A stretch of DNA of 64,000 nt from Bacteroidales bacterium. Lineage in GTDB: Bacteria; Bacteroidota; Bacteroidia; Bacteroidales; Bacteroidaceae. Location: contig SFFB01000007.1 of the NCBI GenBank assembly GCA_004557035.1, positions 1-64,000 of the forward strand, read 5' to 3'. Shown one piece after another: positions 57,901 to 64,000 of the stretch (position 1 is the stretch's first letter; each line of letters starts with the position of its first letter). The translations under genes were made by a program, and so were the position numbers. The notes under the pieces were generated by a model. The model saw only the letters and a list, made by a program, of their open reading frames with translations, had not been told where the DNA came from and did not search any database.

Positions 57901-59326
57901 GCGCGTGATGATTAAGAACGCCTACAACTTCCAGACCCTCGACGGTTTCGAACTTAAATATGCAGTCTTGAAAGACGGCGAGGTGGTTGAAGAAGGCTCC
58001 ACCGCCCTCGAGTCGTTCACTCCCGGCATCACCCGTACCGTCACCGTTCCGTTCACTACCACGGTGGACAACACGGCCGAATATCTGCTCAATCTCGACG
58101 TGGTGTTGAAAGAAGGTACCACCTGGGCCGAAGCCGGTTATTCTGTGGCCTCACACCAGATTACCCTCCAAGAGCGCCCGACACTCGCTCAGCCGGCCGC
58201 CACAACCGACGCACTCACACTGACCGAGAACCCATTCAACAACGTCATTGCCAACTCTAAAGTGTCAATCACCTTCAACAAGAAGGGCGTGATCAGCACG
58301 TGGAAGTTCGGCGAAACCACAGTCATCTCTTCAAACTCAGACAGTCCGGAGTTTGCCGACTACCGCTGGGTGGAAAACGACGACCCGACAGCGCCCTACC
58401 TTGGTGACGGCTACGACTCAAGCAATGGCGTAGGCACCAAATCGGCCACCTTCACCCTGGCCGACGACGGCTCTTCGGCCTCTGTCGTAGTGACGGCTGC
58501 CGGCACCAAATGCCCCTACACCTTGACCTATACCATCCTCAACTCAGGTATGGTGCTTGTCAAGGCCGACATGAAACCTGCCGTGTCAGACCTGCGCCGC
58601 ATCGGTATGGCGATGCAGTTCCCCCTCACCTATAAAGACGTGACCTACTACGCCCGTGGTCCGTGGTCGAACTATGTAGACCGCAAGACCGGTTCTCGTC
58701 TGGGTGTCTACACCACCACGGTGAGCGATATGTTTGAAGAACTCACCAGTCCGCAGTCTTGTGGCAACCACGAAGACCTGCGCTACCTCGTACTCAAAGA
58801 TCCGAACAGCGACAACGGCTTCAAGATTGAGGCTTCAGGTCAGGTGGCCTTCTCATTGCTCAACTACGACGACGCCACATTGCGCGCCACACGCCACTGC
58901 TGGGATCTGACTGCCGGCAGCAAGATCTATGCCCACTTTGACTATATGCAGCAAGGTCTGGGCAACGGAAGCTGTGGACAAAAAACGGGTGTGCTCAGTG
59001 CCTACAAGACACCGTCGACAGGCACCTGTTCATACACGCTCCGCTTCTCGCCGCTCAATCAGATTGCCGACGGCATTGAAGCTGCTCAGAAAGACGTGGA
59101 CGAACTCGTCATCCGTCATGACGAGAACCGCCTTGACATCAGCGGACGCCTCGAAGCCGGCACAAGCGTGAAAGTGGTAGACGTGAGCGGCGCCGTCAAG
59201 GCCTCAACCCAAGTGGGCACGACTACCAACGCCCTCTCCGTCTCTCTGAGCGGCTGGCCCAAAGGCATCTACCTGATCATCATCAAGAGCGCCGACGGCC
59301 AACGCGTCCACAAGTTTGTCAAATAA
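54989..59326 (+). CDS. Secreted GH2 beta-galactosidase, multidomain
   Basis: 1445 residues. Signal peptide ~1-31. Residues ~35-320 form two ricin-trefoil-like modules (VGPGHIYHIVSKITGKALTN, GQYIIYNKTGQKAIDAALGT). GH2 sugar-binding and Ig-like domains (~345-680; NGVWKLNYV, RRTFDLPSGWGDKRVFLHFD) follow. The TIM barrel has acid/base E798 (FWSLGNESNSG) and nucleophile E864 (FMCEYAHAMGNAVGN). A Bgal_small_N-type domain (~1110-1375) and a sorting-type tail (VVDVSGAVKAST ... WPKGIYLIIIKSADGQRVHK) complete it. This is the LacZ-type layout plus lectin-like N-terminus, suited to host or dietary galactosides at the cell surface. It is a single gene driven by the promoter ending array B. Confidence 0.93.
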   Translation: MKLQPTHLALKKRLLVMLASIMVCLVPAMAQVGPGHIYHIVSKITGKALTNGDNATKGGALSLATIDNTSEGQDWALVPTDEEGVYVVFNTLSQQAIDYALASGSTTPLQWTFDDTNANQRIRFAAVDEAAGTYRLLYAATDLKALNGDADGTLTVGNDIISDASVFTIIDTGKSAGRPVRNWCYTLTHVNTGLVLSNRGIAENDALIYGDTYEADNTSQIWQLIDSEWEGQYIIYNKTGQKAIDAALGTPKTPLQWTPTTKSVNQACTFLPVSGLEDTYKLAYTKSGTTYYLTVSADGSVNKTTTNDAAAYFTLTFTPTPPDPPKNNWEDETFFEENKEPGHAAYMPYPTTAQMKADARFDKPWLDPQSDNVMSLNGVWKLNYVTSPSLRPGEDTFWGDNVDVSAWDTISVPSCLEMKGYGTPLYINVDYAFYNTPPTITMKNGLTNSVASYRRTFDLPSGWGDKRVFLHFDGIYSAAYVWVNGQYVGYTQESNNDAEFDVTAVVREGENNVSVQVIRWCDGSYLEGQDMWHMSGIHRDVYLYATPKTFIRDHYITATPSTADFTSGSLNVAVTMNNRDSQAASKTVVATLLSPEGNTVATKQTEFTFADGESGDKTANLTFEGLTDLKPWSAEEPNLYTVCLSQLSNGVEEQAFSTKYGFRNIEIKSTGSGKKVFINNQAVLFKGVNTQDTHPVHGRSIDVATMLKDVEMMKQANVNTVRTSHYPRQAKMYAMFDYYGLYCMDEADVECHYSWEESGSACITFQQSWQAQYVDRTVRMVLRDRNFPSIIFWSLGNESNSGLNFHATYDATRALDPRIIHYEGATRAKDTATDLYSVMYPNIANVVDVQANYNTYGQPFFMCEYAHAMGNAVGNLQEYWDAIESSNYGIGGCIWDWVDQSIYAASDIQNKTLTVNGYNKYKSGYDFGGPHQFNFVNNGLITADRAWTSKLTEVKKVYQYVKFTNYLASSKRVMIKNAYNFQTLDGFELKYAVLKDGEVVEEGSTALESFTPGITRTVTVPFTTTVDNTAEYLLNLDVVLKEGTTWAEAGYSVASHQITLQERPTLAQPAATTDALTLTENPFNNVIANSKVSITFNKKGVISTWKFGETTVISSNSDSPEFADYRWVENDDPTAPYLGDGYDSSNGVGTKSATFTLADDGSSASVVVTAAGTKCPYTLTYTILNSGMVLVKADMKPAVSDLRRIGMAMQFPLTYKDVTYYARGPWSNYVDRKTGSRLGVYTTTVSDMFEELTSPQSCGNHEDLRYLVLKDPNSDNGFKIEASGQVAFSLLNYDDATLRATRHCWDLTAGSKIYAHFDYMQQGLGNGSCGQKTGVLSAYKTPSTGTCSYTLRFSPLNQIADGIEAAQKDVDELVIRHDENRLDISGRLEAGTSVKVVDVSGAVKASTQVGTTTNALSVSLSGWPKGIYLIIIKSADGQRVHKFVK

Positions 59327-59348
59327 TTCGCCCACAAGCATCATTTAG

Positions 59349-59385
59349 GTTTCCCATCCCATCCAATATGGGATGGGAAACTTGT
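59349..59385 (+). terminator. Terminator of the beta-galactosidase gene
   Basis: GTTTCCCATCCCAT pairs perfectly with ATGGGATGGGAAAC across a 5-nt loop, followed by TTGTTTA. Confidence 0.75.
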
Positions 59386-59406
59386 TTATCATCCCGCCCC
59401 CACACG

Positions 59407-60384
59407 ATGTCGTTCACCATTCTCACCGCCGTTTACAACGCTGCGCCGTATCTGCACCAATGTCTCGACTCTGTCATTGCACAAGGCCGGCACGACGTGC
59501 AGCACATCTGCATCGACGATTGCTCTACCGACGGCTCGCGGCAGATTTTGCAGGAATATGCCGCGCGTTTTCCTCATATTGTCGTGATGCAGACGCCCTG
59601 CAACAGCGGTCAGGCCGTAGCGCGCAATTTAGGTTTGCCGCAGGCCACAGGCGACTTCATCCTTATGCTGGATGCCGACGATTATTTGGCTCCTGACGCG
59701 CTCAACACTCTGGACCAAGCGGCCACGTCACAGCCCGAAGCCGACGCCTTGCTGGTGAAGTTGGTCTTGACCCATCCCGACGGCCGGCAAGAAGTCTATC
59801 CTCAGCCCAAAGCCGACAAAGGATGGGACGGCTCCACCGCCTGCCGACTGGCTTTGGCCCACGAGATACATGGCGTCTATGCCTTGCGTCGCCAACTGCA
59901 CCAGCAATGGCCCTACGACACGAGCCTGCGCACCTATTCAGACGACACCACCTCTTACCTTCACCTGCTCCACTCACGCCGTGTGGTGCCGACCGAAGCC
60001 ATCTATTTTTATCGCCAACACCCACAGTCGGCCACCCACCAAACGGGAGCGGCGCGTCTGGATTTTGTCAGAGCCAATGCTTTATTAAGGGAGAAACTGG
60101 AAGAAGAAGGTGTGGACAAAACAACGCTAAACATAGCCGAGAACTACATTTGGCGCACCTATGTAGGCGTAGTCCGTGAGACGTTGACACAGCCGGACCA
60201 CCTCACACCGTCTGAAAGAAAGGAGATGAGAAAAACTCTGCAAACGCATTATAAGAAGATAAAGTTTTCGCGTTTGCCTTTCGCCACTTTGCAGCGGCCG
60301 GCCTATTGGCCTGTTTGGCCTTTCGGGTTGTTTTTGTTTTGGCAAAAAAGGCTTTGCCGCTTGAGCCGACGCCGTTCTGTCTAA
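59407..60384 (+). CDS. Family 2 glycosyltransferase
   Basis: 325 residues. GT-A fold with FTILTAVYNAAPYLHQCLDS, the nucleotide-sugar Asp in ICIDDCSTDGSRQIL and the DXD metal motif LMLDADDYL at ~83-91, followed by a helical C-terminal region and a very basic end (FLFWQKRLCRLSRRRSV). It probably adds a sugar to a capsule, LPS or protein glycan. ATG 59407 is the conserved start; the in-frame upstream GTG/ATG extension lies inside the terminator hairpin. It is convergent with the helicase gene. Confidence 0.88.
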   Translation: MSFTILTAVYNAAPYLHQCLDSVIAQGRHDVQHICIDDCSTDGSRQILQEYAARFPHIVVMQTPCNSGQAVARNLGLPQATGDFILMLDADDYLAPDALNTLDQAATSQPEADALLVKLVLTHPDGRQEVYPQPKADKGWDGSTACRLALAHEIHGVYALRRQLHQQWPYDTSLRTYSDDTTSYLHLLHSRRVVPTEAIYFYRQHPQSATHQTGAARLDFVRANALLREKLEEEGVDKTTLNIAENYIWRTYVGVVRETLTQPDHLTPSERKEMRKTLQTHYKKIKFSRLPFATLQRPAYWPVWPFGLFLFWQKRLCRLSRRRSV

Positions 60385-60401
60385 AATTCAAACATCATCC
60401 A

Positions 60402-61874
60402 TTACGCCTCGTTTTCACCCGTCGGCCGTTTCTGCTCTTCCGGCCAATTCACCAAATACAGCCGGCCGGTGGTGCGGGTCATGGCCGTATAAAGCCAGCG
60501 CAGATAAGAGATGCCGGCCATGTCGGGCGTCACATAGCCTTGGTCCACAAACACCCGTTCCCACTGCCCGCCCTGGGCCTTGTGGCAAGTCACGGCATAA
60601 GCATATTTGATTTGCAAAGCATTGTAGTAGGCATCTTCGCGCACACATTTCAGTCGCTCTTTTTTGCTCGGCACGTCGGCATAGTCGGCCATCACGGCGT
60701 CGAAAAGCCGTTGCTGCTCGTCGGCCGTAAGCGAAGGCGACTCTGAACTGAGCGTGGAGAGCAGCACCCGGCAGTCAATCTCTTCGTCGTCATAGTCTGC
60801 AAAGCGCAAAGTGGCATCGGCAAATCTGAAGCCATACATCTCGTGGACATTGCGCAGTCGCACCACCTCGGCGGCATCACCGTTGGCTATGAACGAGAAA
60901 AGTCCGCTGTATGGCGCATCATCCGACTCGGGACGATGGGCCAGTTCGGTCCAATGATAATTGTTTTTGACGGCCATCACCAAGTCACCTCGTGTAAGTT
61001 CGTCTTCGCGGTCGAAGATGCGTGCTCGGATACCATTATTATATATATTGGCACGCTTGTTGGAACGGGTCACCACGATAGTACCGTCCGTTCCGCAATC
61101 GGCATAGGCCGAGACGAGTGCCTCGATGAGTTCGTTGCCGGGCAGATAGCGCACCTCTCCCTCACGGCTTGCCGCCACAAGAGGGAGGGCGTCAATGCCT
61201 TGCGTAATCATCTCGCGCAACCGCGTAGCCTCCACAAGGACATCCGACCCGGCCGTCTGTCGCACCACTTGAGTGAGCGAAGCCACCATGGCACGGACGC
61301 CATATAGCCGCAAACGGTCGGCCGACAGAGCCGGACTCTCTTCTTCGCCTACTGGCGGCAACTGAGCCGTGTCGCCCACAAACATCAACCGGCAGCCTTC
61401 GCCCTCACTCACATAGCGAATCAAGTCGGCCAGTAGTTCGCCGGTGCCGAACGTGCCCATACCACTGCCACCGACGGCAATCATCGAAGCCTCATCGACA
61501 ATAAAAAGGGCGTGCTTGCGCTTGTTGTAGCCCAACGAAAACCGTGTGCCTTCCCCCTGAAAGGTCTGCTGCCGATAGATAGCCTTGTGAATGGTCATGG
61601 CCTTTTGGCCGGCATAAGCCGAAAATACTTTGGCCGCACGGCCGGTGGGAGCCATCAACACCACCTCGCGGTGCAAGTCGGTCAGCGTACGCACCAAGGC
61701 GCCCACCAACGAGGTCTTGCCCGTTCCGGCATAGCCACGCAACACAAACACCTCGTCGGCCTGTGGCTGCAAGATGAAACGGGCCATCTGACTGACGGCC
61801 TCAGCCTGATCGGGGGTAAATGAGTGGGGGAAATGTCCGGCCAAGACCGAAACAAAGGCGCTTTCTAATGACAT
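60402..61874 (-). CDS. RecD-like/AAA_30 ATP-dependent DNA helicase
   Basis: 490 residues, superfamily 1 helicase. Walker A GYAGTGKTSLV (~46-56), MAPTGRAAKV (motif Ia), LFIVDEASM (Walker B, ~123-131), MFVGDTAQLPPVGEEESP (motif III), and the UvrD_C_2-type C-terminus AYAVTCHKAQGGQWERVFVD with ALT-type motif YTAMTRTTGRLYLV. There is no nuclease domain, so it is a stand-alone RecD2/Dda-like helicase, probably for repair or replication forks. It is convergent with the glycosyltransferase and divergent from the DUF4250-rsmD unit. Confidence 0.92.
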   Translation of the reverse strand: MSLESAFVSVLAGHFPHSFTPDQAEAVSQMARFILQPQADEVFVLRGYAGTGKTSLVGALVRTLTDLHREVVLMAPTGRAAKVFSAYAGQKAMTIHKAIYRQQTFQGEGTRFSLGYNKRKHALFIVDEASMIAVGGSGMGTFGTGELLADLIRYVSEGEGCRLMFVGDTAQLPPVGEEESPALSADRLRLYGVRAMVASLTQVVRQTAGSDVLVEATRLREMITQGIDALPLVAASREGEVRYLPGNELIEALVSAYADCGTDGTIVVTRSNKRANIYNNGIRARIFDREDELTRGDLVMAVKNNYHWTELAHRPESDDAPYSGLFSFIANGDAAEVVRLRNVHEMYGFRFADATLRFADYDDEEIDCRVLLSTLSSESPSLTADEQQRLFDAVMADYADVPSKKERLKCVREDAYYNALQIKYAYAVTCHKAQGGQWERVFVDQGYVTPDMAGISYLRWLYTAMTRTTGRLYLVNWPEEQKRPTGENEA

Positions 61875-61904
61875 AAGGGGTTTGTGTTGTAACTATTTGA
61901 GTTA

Positions 61905-61912
61905 CAAAATTA
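61905..61912 (-). promoter_or_regulatory. Putative -7 element of the helicase gene
   Basis: TAATTTTG on the minus strand, 30 nt upstream of the start at 61874, matches TAnnTTTG. Confidence 0.5.
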
Positions 61913-61978
61913 GGTAAATCGCCGGAAAATGAGGTTTTGTTTTATTGATGATAACTACAGAATCGAGATAAGGCCGCA

Positions 61979-62153
61979 AAGTTTTCTTGCCATTCCTCTC
62001 ACCTTGCACTAACTTTCGCCTGCGGCGCAAGTCAATTTGGCTCTGCTCTCATTTGCACTAACTTTCGCCTGACGGCGCAAGTTAGGCGGCGGCTCGGGAA
62101 TGTCAATAAAAACAAGTTTTTCTTGCCATTCCTCTCGCCTTGCACTAACTTTG
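61979..62153 (+). repeat. Promoter-carrying tandem repeat array C
   Basis: Three units: a truncated first unit (TTTTCTTGCC ... TTGCACTAACTTTCGCCTGC GGCGCAAG), a second with CGCCTGACGGCGCAAGTTAG G and GGCGGCTCGGG, and a third ending in TTGCACTAACTTTG right before the DUF4250 gene. Same family as arrays A and B. Confidence 0.83.
62123..62153 (+). promoter_or_regulatory. Promoter of the DUF4250-VanZ-DUF3822-rsmD unit
   Basis: TTG (62123-62125), 20-nt spacer, TAACTTTG (62146-62153), formed by the last unit of array C. The start codon of DUF4250 is only 9 nt past the -7 element, so the leader would be a few nucleotides at most. Confidence 0.72.
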
Positions 62154-62162
62154 TCCCAAGAT

Positions 62163-62339
62163 ATGACACTACCACAAGACCCTATGATGCTTTTCAGCGT
62201 CATCAATATGAAACTGCGCGACCACTATCCCTCACTCGACGCCTTGTGCGACGATATGGACATCGACCGGAAAACGCTTGAGGAAAAACTCAAAGCCGCC
62301 GGGTTTGAATACAGCGAAGCACACAACAAGTTCTGGTAA
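62163..62339 (+). CDS. DUF4250 family small protein
   Basis: 58 residues: MTLPQDPMMLFSVINMKLRD, then HYPSLDALCDDMDIDRKTLE and an end EYSEAHNKFW. This is the DUF4250 pattern (PMMLxSxxNMKLRD, LDxLCxxxxID, YNxxxNQF). It looks like a small helical, helix-turn-helix-like fold. Function unknown. Its ATG is 9 nt past the -7 element, implying a near-leaderless mRNA. VanZ-like gene follows after 22 nt. Confidence 0.85.
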   Translation: MTLPQDPMMLFSVINMKLRDHYPSLDALCDDMDIDRKTLEEKLKAAGFEYSEAHNKFW

Positions 62340-62361
62340 GTCGCCACAACACCATGCGCCT

Positions 62362-62769
62362 ATGGGCCACATCCTTAACCTCGTCAGACGCTACCCGTTC
62401 ACACTGCTCTGTATTGCCGCCATTTGGTATCTCTGTCTCATTAAGCCACCTTCGATTTCATTGCTGCAAATGCAAAACTCAGACAAGGTGGCGCATTGCT
62501 TGATGTACCTCGGCACCTGCAGCGTGATATGGTGGGAATATTGGCGCACTCACGCCAAGCCACACACGCTGCGCCTCATCCTTTGGGCGGTCATCGCCCC
62601 CATCTGCATGAGTGGACTGGTGGAACTGGCACAGGCCTACCTCACCGGAGGCACCCGCAGCGGAGACTGGAGAGACTTTGTGGCCAACGCCATCGGCGTA
62701 TTGCTGGCTGTGCCCATCGGCCGCTACGGTCTCCGACATTTATCCCACACCCAAACGTCCCAATCATGA
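62362..62769 (+). CDS. VanZ-like family membrane protein
   Basis: 135 residues with four TMs. VanZ-family markers are NSDKVAHCLMYLGTCSVIWW (Asp-Lys-x-x-His in the second TM), SGLVELAQAYLTGGTRSGDW and RDFVANAIGVLLAV. The family is named after a teicoplanin-resistance protein, but most members are of unknown role in the envelope. It overlaps the DUF3822 gene by 4 nt (ATGA). The in-frame ATG at 62362 is used; ATG 62354 is out of frame. Confidence 0.87.
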   Translation: MGHILNLVRRYPFTLLCIAAIWYLCLIKPPSISLLQMQNSDKVAHCLMYLGTCSVIWWEYWRTHAKPHTLRLILWAVIAPICMSGLVELAQAYLTGGTRSGDWRDFVANAIGVLLAVPIGRYGLRHLSHTQTSQS

Positions 62770-63653
62770 ACGATTTGCCCCAATCCACACACCAACCCGA
62801 ACACCTCTATATCCGCCTCTCCAAGCGGCGAATCTCGCTGGCACGCTTTGACGCCGAACACCACACGGCCTTTGCCTTCACCAGCCACAAGCTCAATCCG
62901 CAAATCTCACTGGCTGCCAATCTCAAAGAGGTGGAACGCAGCGAAGGTACCATTCGCACACCCGGCAGCGGTATCATACAGGTGCTCGTGGGCGGTCCGG
63001 CCACTTTTGTGCCACTGGCCGAATTTCAAGAAGAGGATTGTGAGAAAATCTACAATCTCTGTTTTGAAGATAAAGAGACGCGCCGCCGCGTGTTTTATGA
63101 TGTCGTGGCTCAAGCCAACTGTGTAGTAGTGTTTGCGCTTGCCGAGACCGTGTGTCACGCGCTCGAAGATTTTGGCGGCAGTGTCAACTTCATCTCTTCC
63201 ATGACTCCCCTGCTGCGACATTTTGCCTCACGGGGCGCCAACACGACCGATAAGAAACGCCTTTTCGTCAACGTGCACGGACAGACGGCCGAAATCTTCG
63301 CCTTCGACGGCAACCGACTGCTATTGGCCAATTCGTTTGAAGTTTACCACCCTGCCGACACTGCCTACTACACGCTTAACATTGCGCGCCAAGTGGGAGC
63401 CGAAGTACAACCTGCCCCAACCGGCGAAGACGACCGAAACACCTTCACGCCGGGCCTTTCAGACCTCTCGCCCATCTATGTCACGGGCGAAGACACACTG
63501 CAAAAAGAGACAGCCGACGAATTGGTCAAATATGCGGCCAACATCATTAGCATCACGCCGGCAGCTGAGTTCAACCGCCACCCCATAGCCACAACCCCGG
63601 GCGTGTCTTACGACCTTATGACTATGTTGCTCAGCTATCGTCCCATTAACTAA
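62766..63653 (+). CDS. DUF3822 family protein
   Basis: 295 residues, cytoplasmic. The fold looks like an actin-like/ASKHA duplicate: HLYIRLSKRRISLARFDAEH at the start and KKRLFVNVHGQTAEIFAFDG midway. It is coupled to the VanZ-like gene (4-nt overlap), with rsmD 11 nt later. DUF3822 next to rsmD is a recurrent Bacteroidales neighbourhood, suggesting a link to ribosome or RNA methylation, not shown here. Confidence 0.85.
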   Translation: MNDLPQSTHQPEHLYIRLSKRRISLARFDAEHHTAFAFTSHKLNPQISLAANLKEVERSEGTIRTPGSGIIQVLVGGPATFVPLAEFQEEDCEKIYNLCFEDKETRRRVFYDVVAQANCVVVFALAETVCHALEDFGGSVNFISSMTPLLRHFASRGANTTDKKRLFVNVHGQTAEIFAFDGNRLLLANSFEVYHPADTAYYTLNIARQVGAEVQPAPTGEDDRNTFTPGLSDLSPIYVTGEDTLQKETADELVKYAANIISITPAAEFNRHPIATTPGVSYDLMTMLLSYRPIN

Positions 63654-63664
63654 CCCCAATCTCT

Positions 63665-64000
63665 ATGCGAATTATCACAGGGAAATATAAAGGCCGCCGC
63701 TTTGAGGTGCCTCGGTCGTTTAAGGCTCGCCCCACTACCGACTTTGCCAAAGAAAACATCTTCAACGTCATCCGAGCCTATCTAGATTTTGAAGAGAGCC
63801 GGGCGCTCGACCTTTTTGCCGGCACCGGCAGCATCACGCTCGAGTTGCTCTCAAGAGGCTGTCCTCAAGTGGTGAGCGTTGAAAAAGACCGTGCCCATTT
63901 TGCATTTATCCGCCAGTGTCTGAAGACATTGGCCGACGAGGCTGCTTTGCCGCTATGTGGTGACGCCCTGCGTTTTGCTGCGCGCTCAACCGAACGTTTT
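63665..64000 (+). CDS. rsmD: 16S rRNA (guanine966-N2)-methyltransferase RsmD, 5' part
   Basis: The first 112 codons; the gene runs off the right edge. MRIITGKYKGRRFEVPRSFK is the RsmD start, followed by RPTTDFAKENIFNVI (family RPTxxxxREalFNil) and the SAM-binding LDLFAGTGSITLELLSRGC, VVSVEKDRAHF. The catalytic NPPY is beyond the window. It methylates G966 of 16S rRNA. It is the fourth gene of the DUF4250-VanZ-DUF3822 unit. Confidence 0.93.
   Translation, partial: MRIITGKYKGRRFEVPRSFKARPTTDFAKENIFNVIRAYLDFEESRALDLFAGTGSITLELLSRGCPQVVSVEKDRAHFAFIRQCLKTLADEAALPLCGDALRFAARSTERF

Overview
The window looks like chromosome from a Bacteroidales bacterium, most likely Prevotellaceae. The reasons are: many promoters with the Bacteroidetes -7 element TAnnTTTG, some with TTG/TTTG about 20 nt upstream; secreted proteins ending in a tail of the type DLSGRxV...KGIYxxxGKKVxVK; an exbB-exbD-exbD-tonB operon; CarboxypepD_reg/beta-barrel outer membrane proteins; and 'MKRTYITP' type small proteins. 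Base composition is fairly GC-rich for this order, with AT-rich intergenic DNA. I see no insertion sequence, integrase or CRISPR array.

Layout. 1-4.1 kb: tail of a secreted protein, tRNA-Phe and an outer membrane beta-barrel gene. 4.3-7.6 kb: an accessory island with an ABC-type ATPase and a DUF4435 Toprim-like protein (the gene pair of PARIS-type anti-phage systems), followed by an AT-richer RhuM-Fic gene bracketed by ~100-bp direct repeats. 7.6-12.3 kb: a 1.07-kDa-residue-scale surface protein gene whose signal peptide is put out of frame by a G8 tract, plus a 58-codon small gene and a secreted protein. 12.5-19.1 kb: radical SAM protein, tilS, lipoprotein, TPR protein, GHL10 hydrolase, purA. 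19.8-26.0 kb: the TonB energising operon with a PstS-like lipoprotein, then a TPR protein. 26.1-31.3 kb: DUF5009 membrane protein, an M15 peptidase/hydrolase fusion, a GH109-like protein, a small membrane protein. 31.6-38.5 kb: trpS, cytochrome c maturation (ResB/CcsA) with a tri-haem cytochrome c peroxidase, rpmH, a GYF_2 protein, rplS. 38.5-46.4 kb: a GH127-like fragment, an AlkD-like protein, and the leu operon (leuA, small membrane protein, leuC, leuD, second synthase) behind a leader-peptide attenuator, then tRNA-Leu. 46.4-52.4 kb: tonB-like relic, ECF sigma/anti-sigma pair, secreted protein, second beta-barrel protein. 52.7-54.5 kb: a frameshifted rplY, pth, S4 protein. 55-64 kb: giant GH2 beta-galactosidase, glycosyltransferase, RecD-like helicase, then DUF4250, VanZ-like, DUF3822 and the start of rsmD.

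The most notable non-genic signal is a family of ~85-bp tandem repeats in three places (34.55, 54.70 and 61.98 kb). Each repeat carries a promoter-like -33/-7 pair in which the -7 is followed by a GC hairpin. Only the last, gene-proximal copy of each array has the intact TTG-N20-TAACTTTG promoter. Other notable signals are the G8 tract in a signal peptide, the repeat-bracketed RhuM-Fic insertion behind the PARIS-like pair, and the leucine leader/attenuator.
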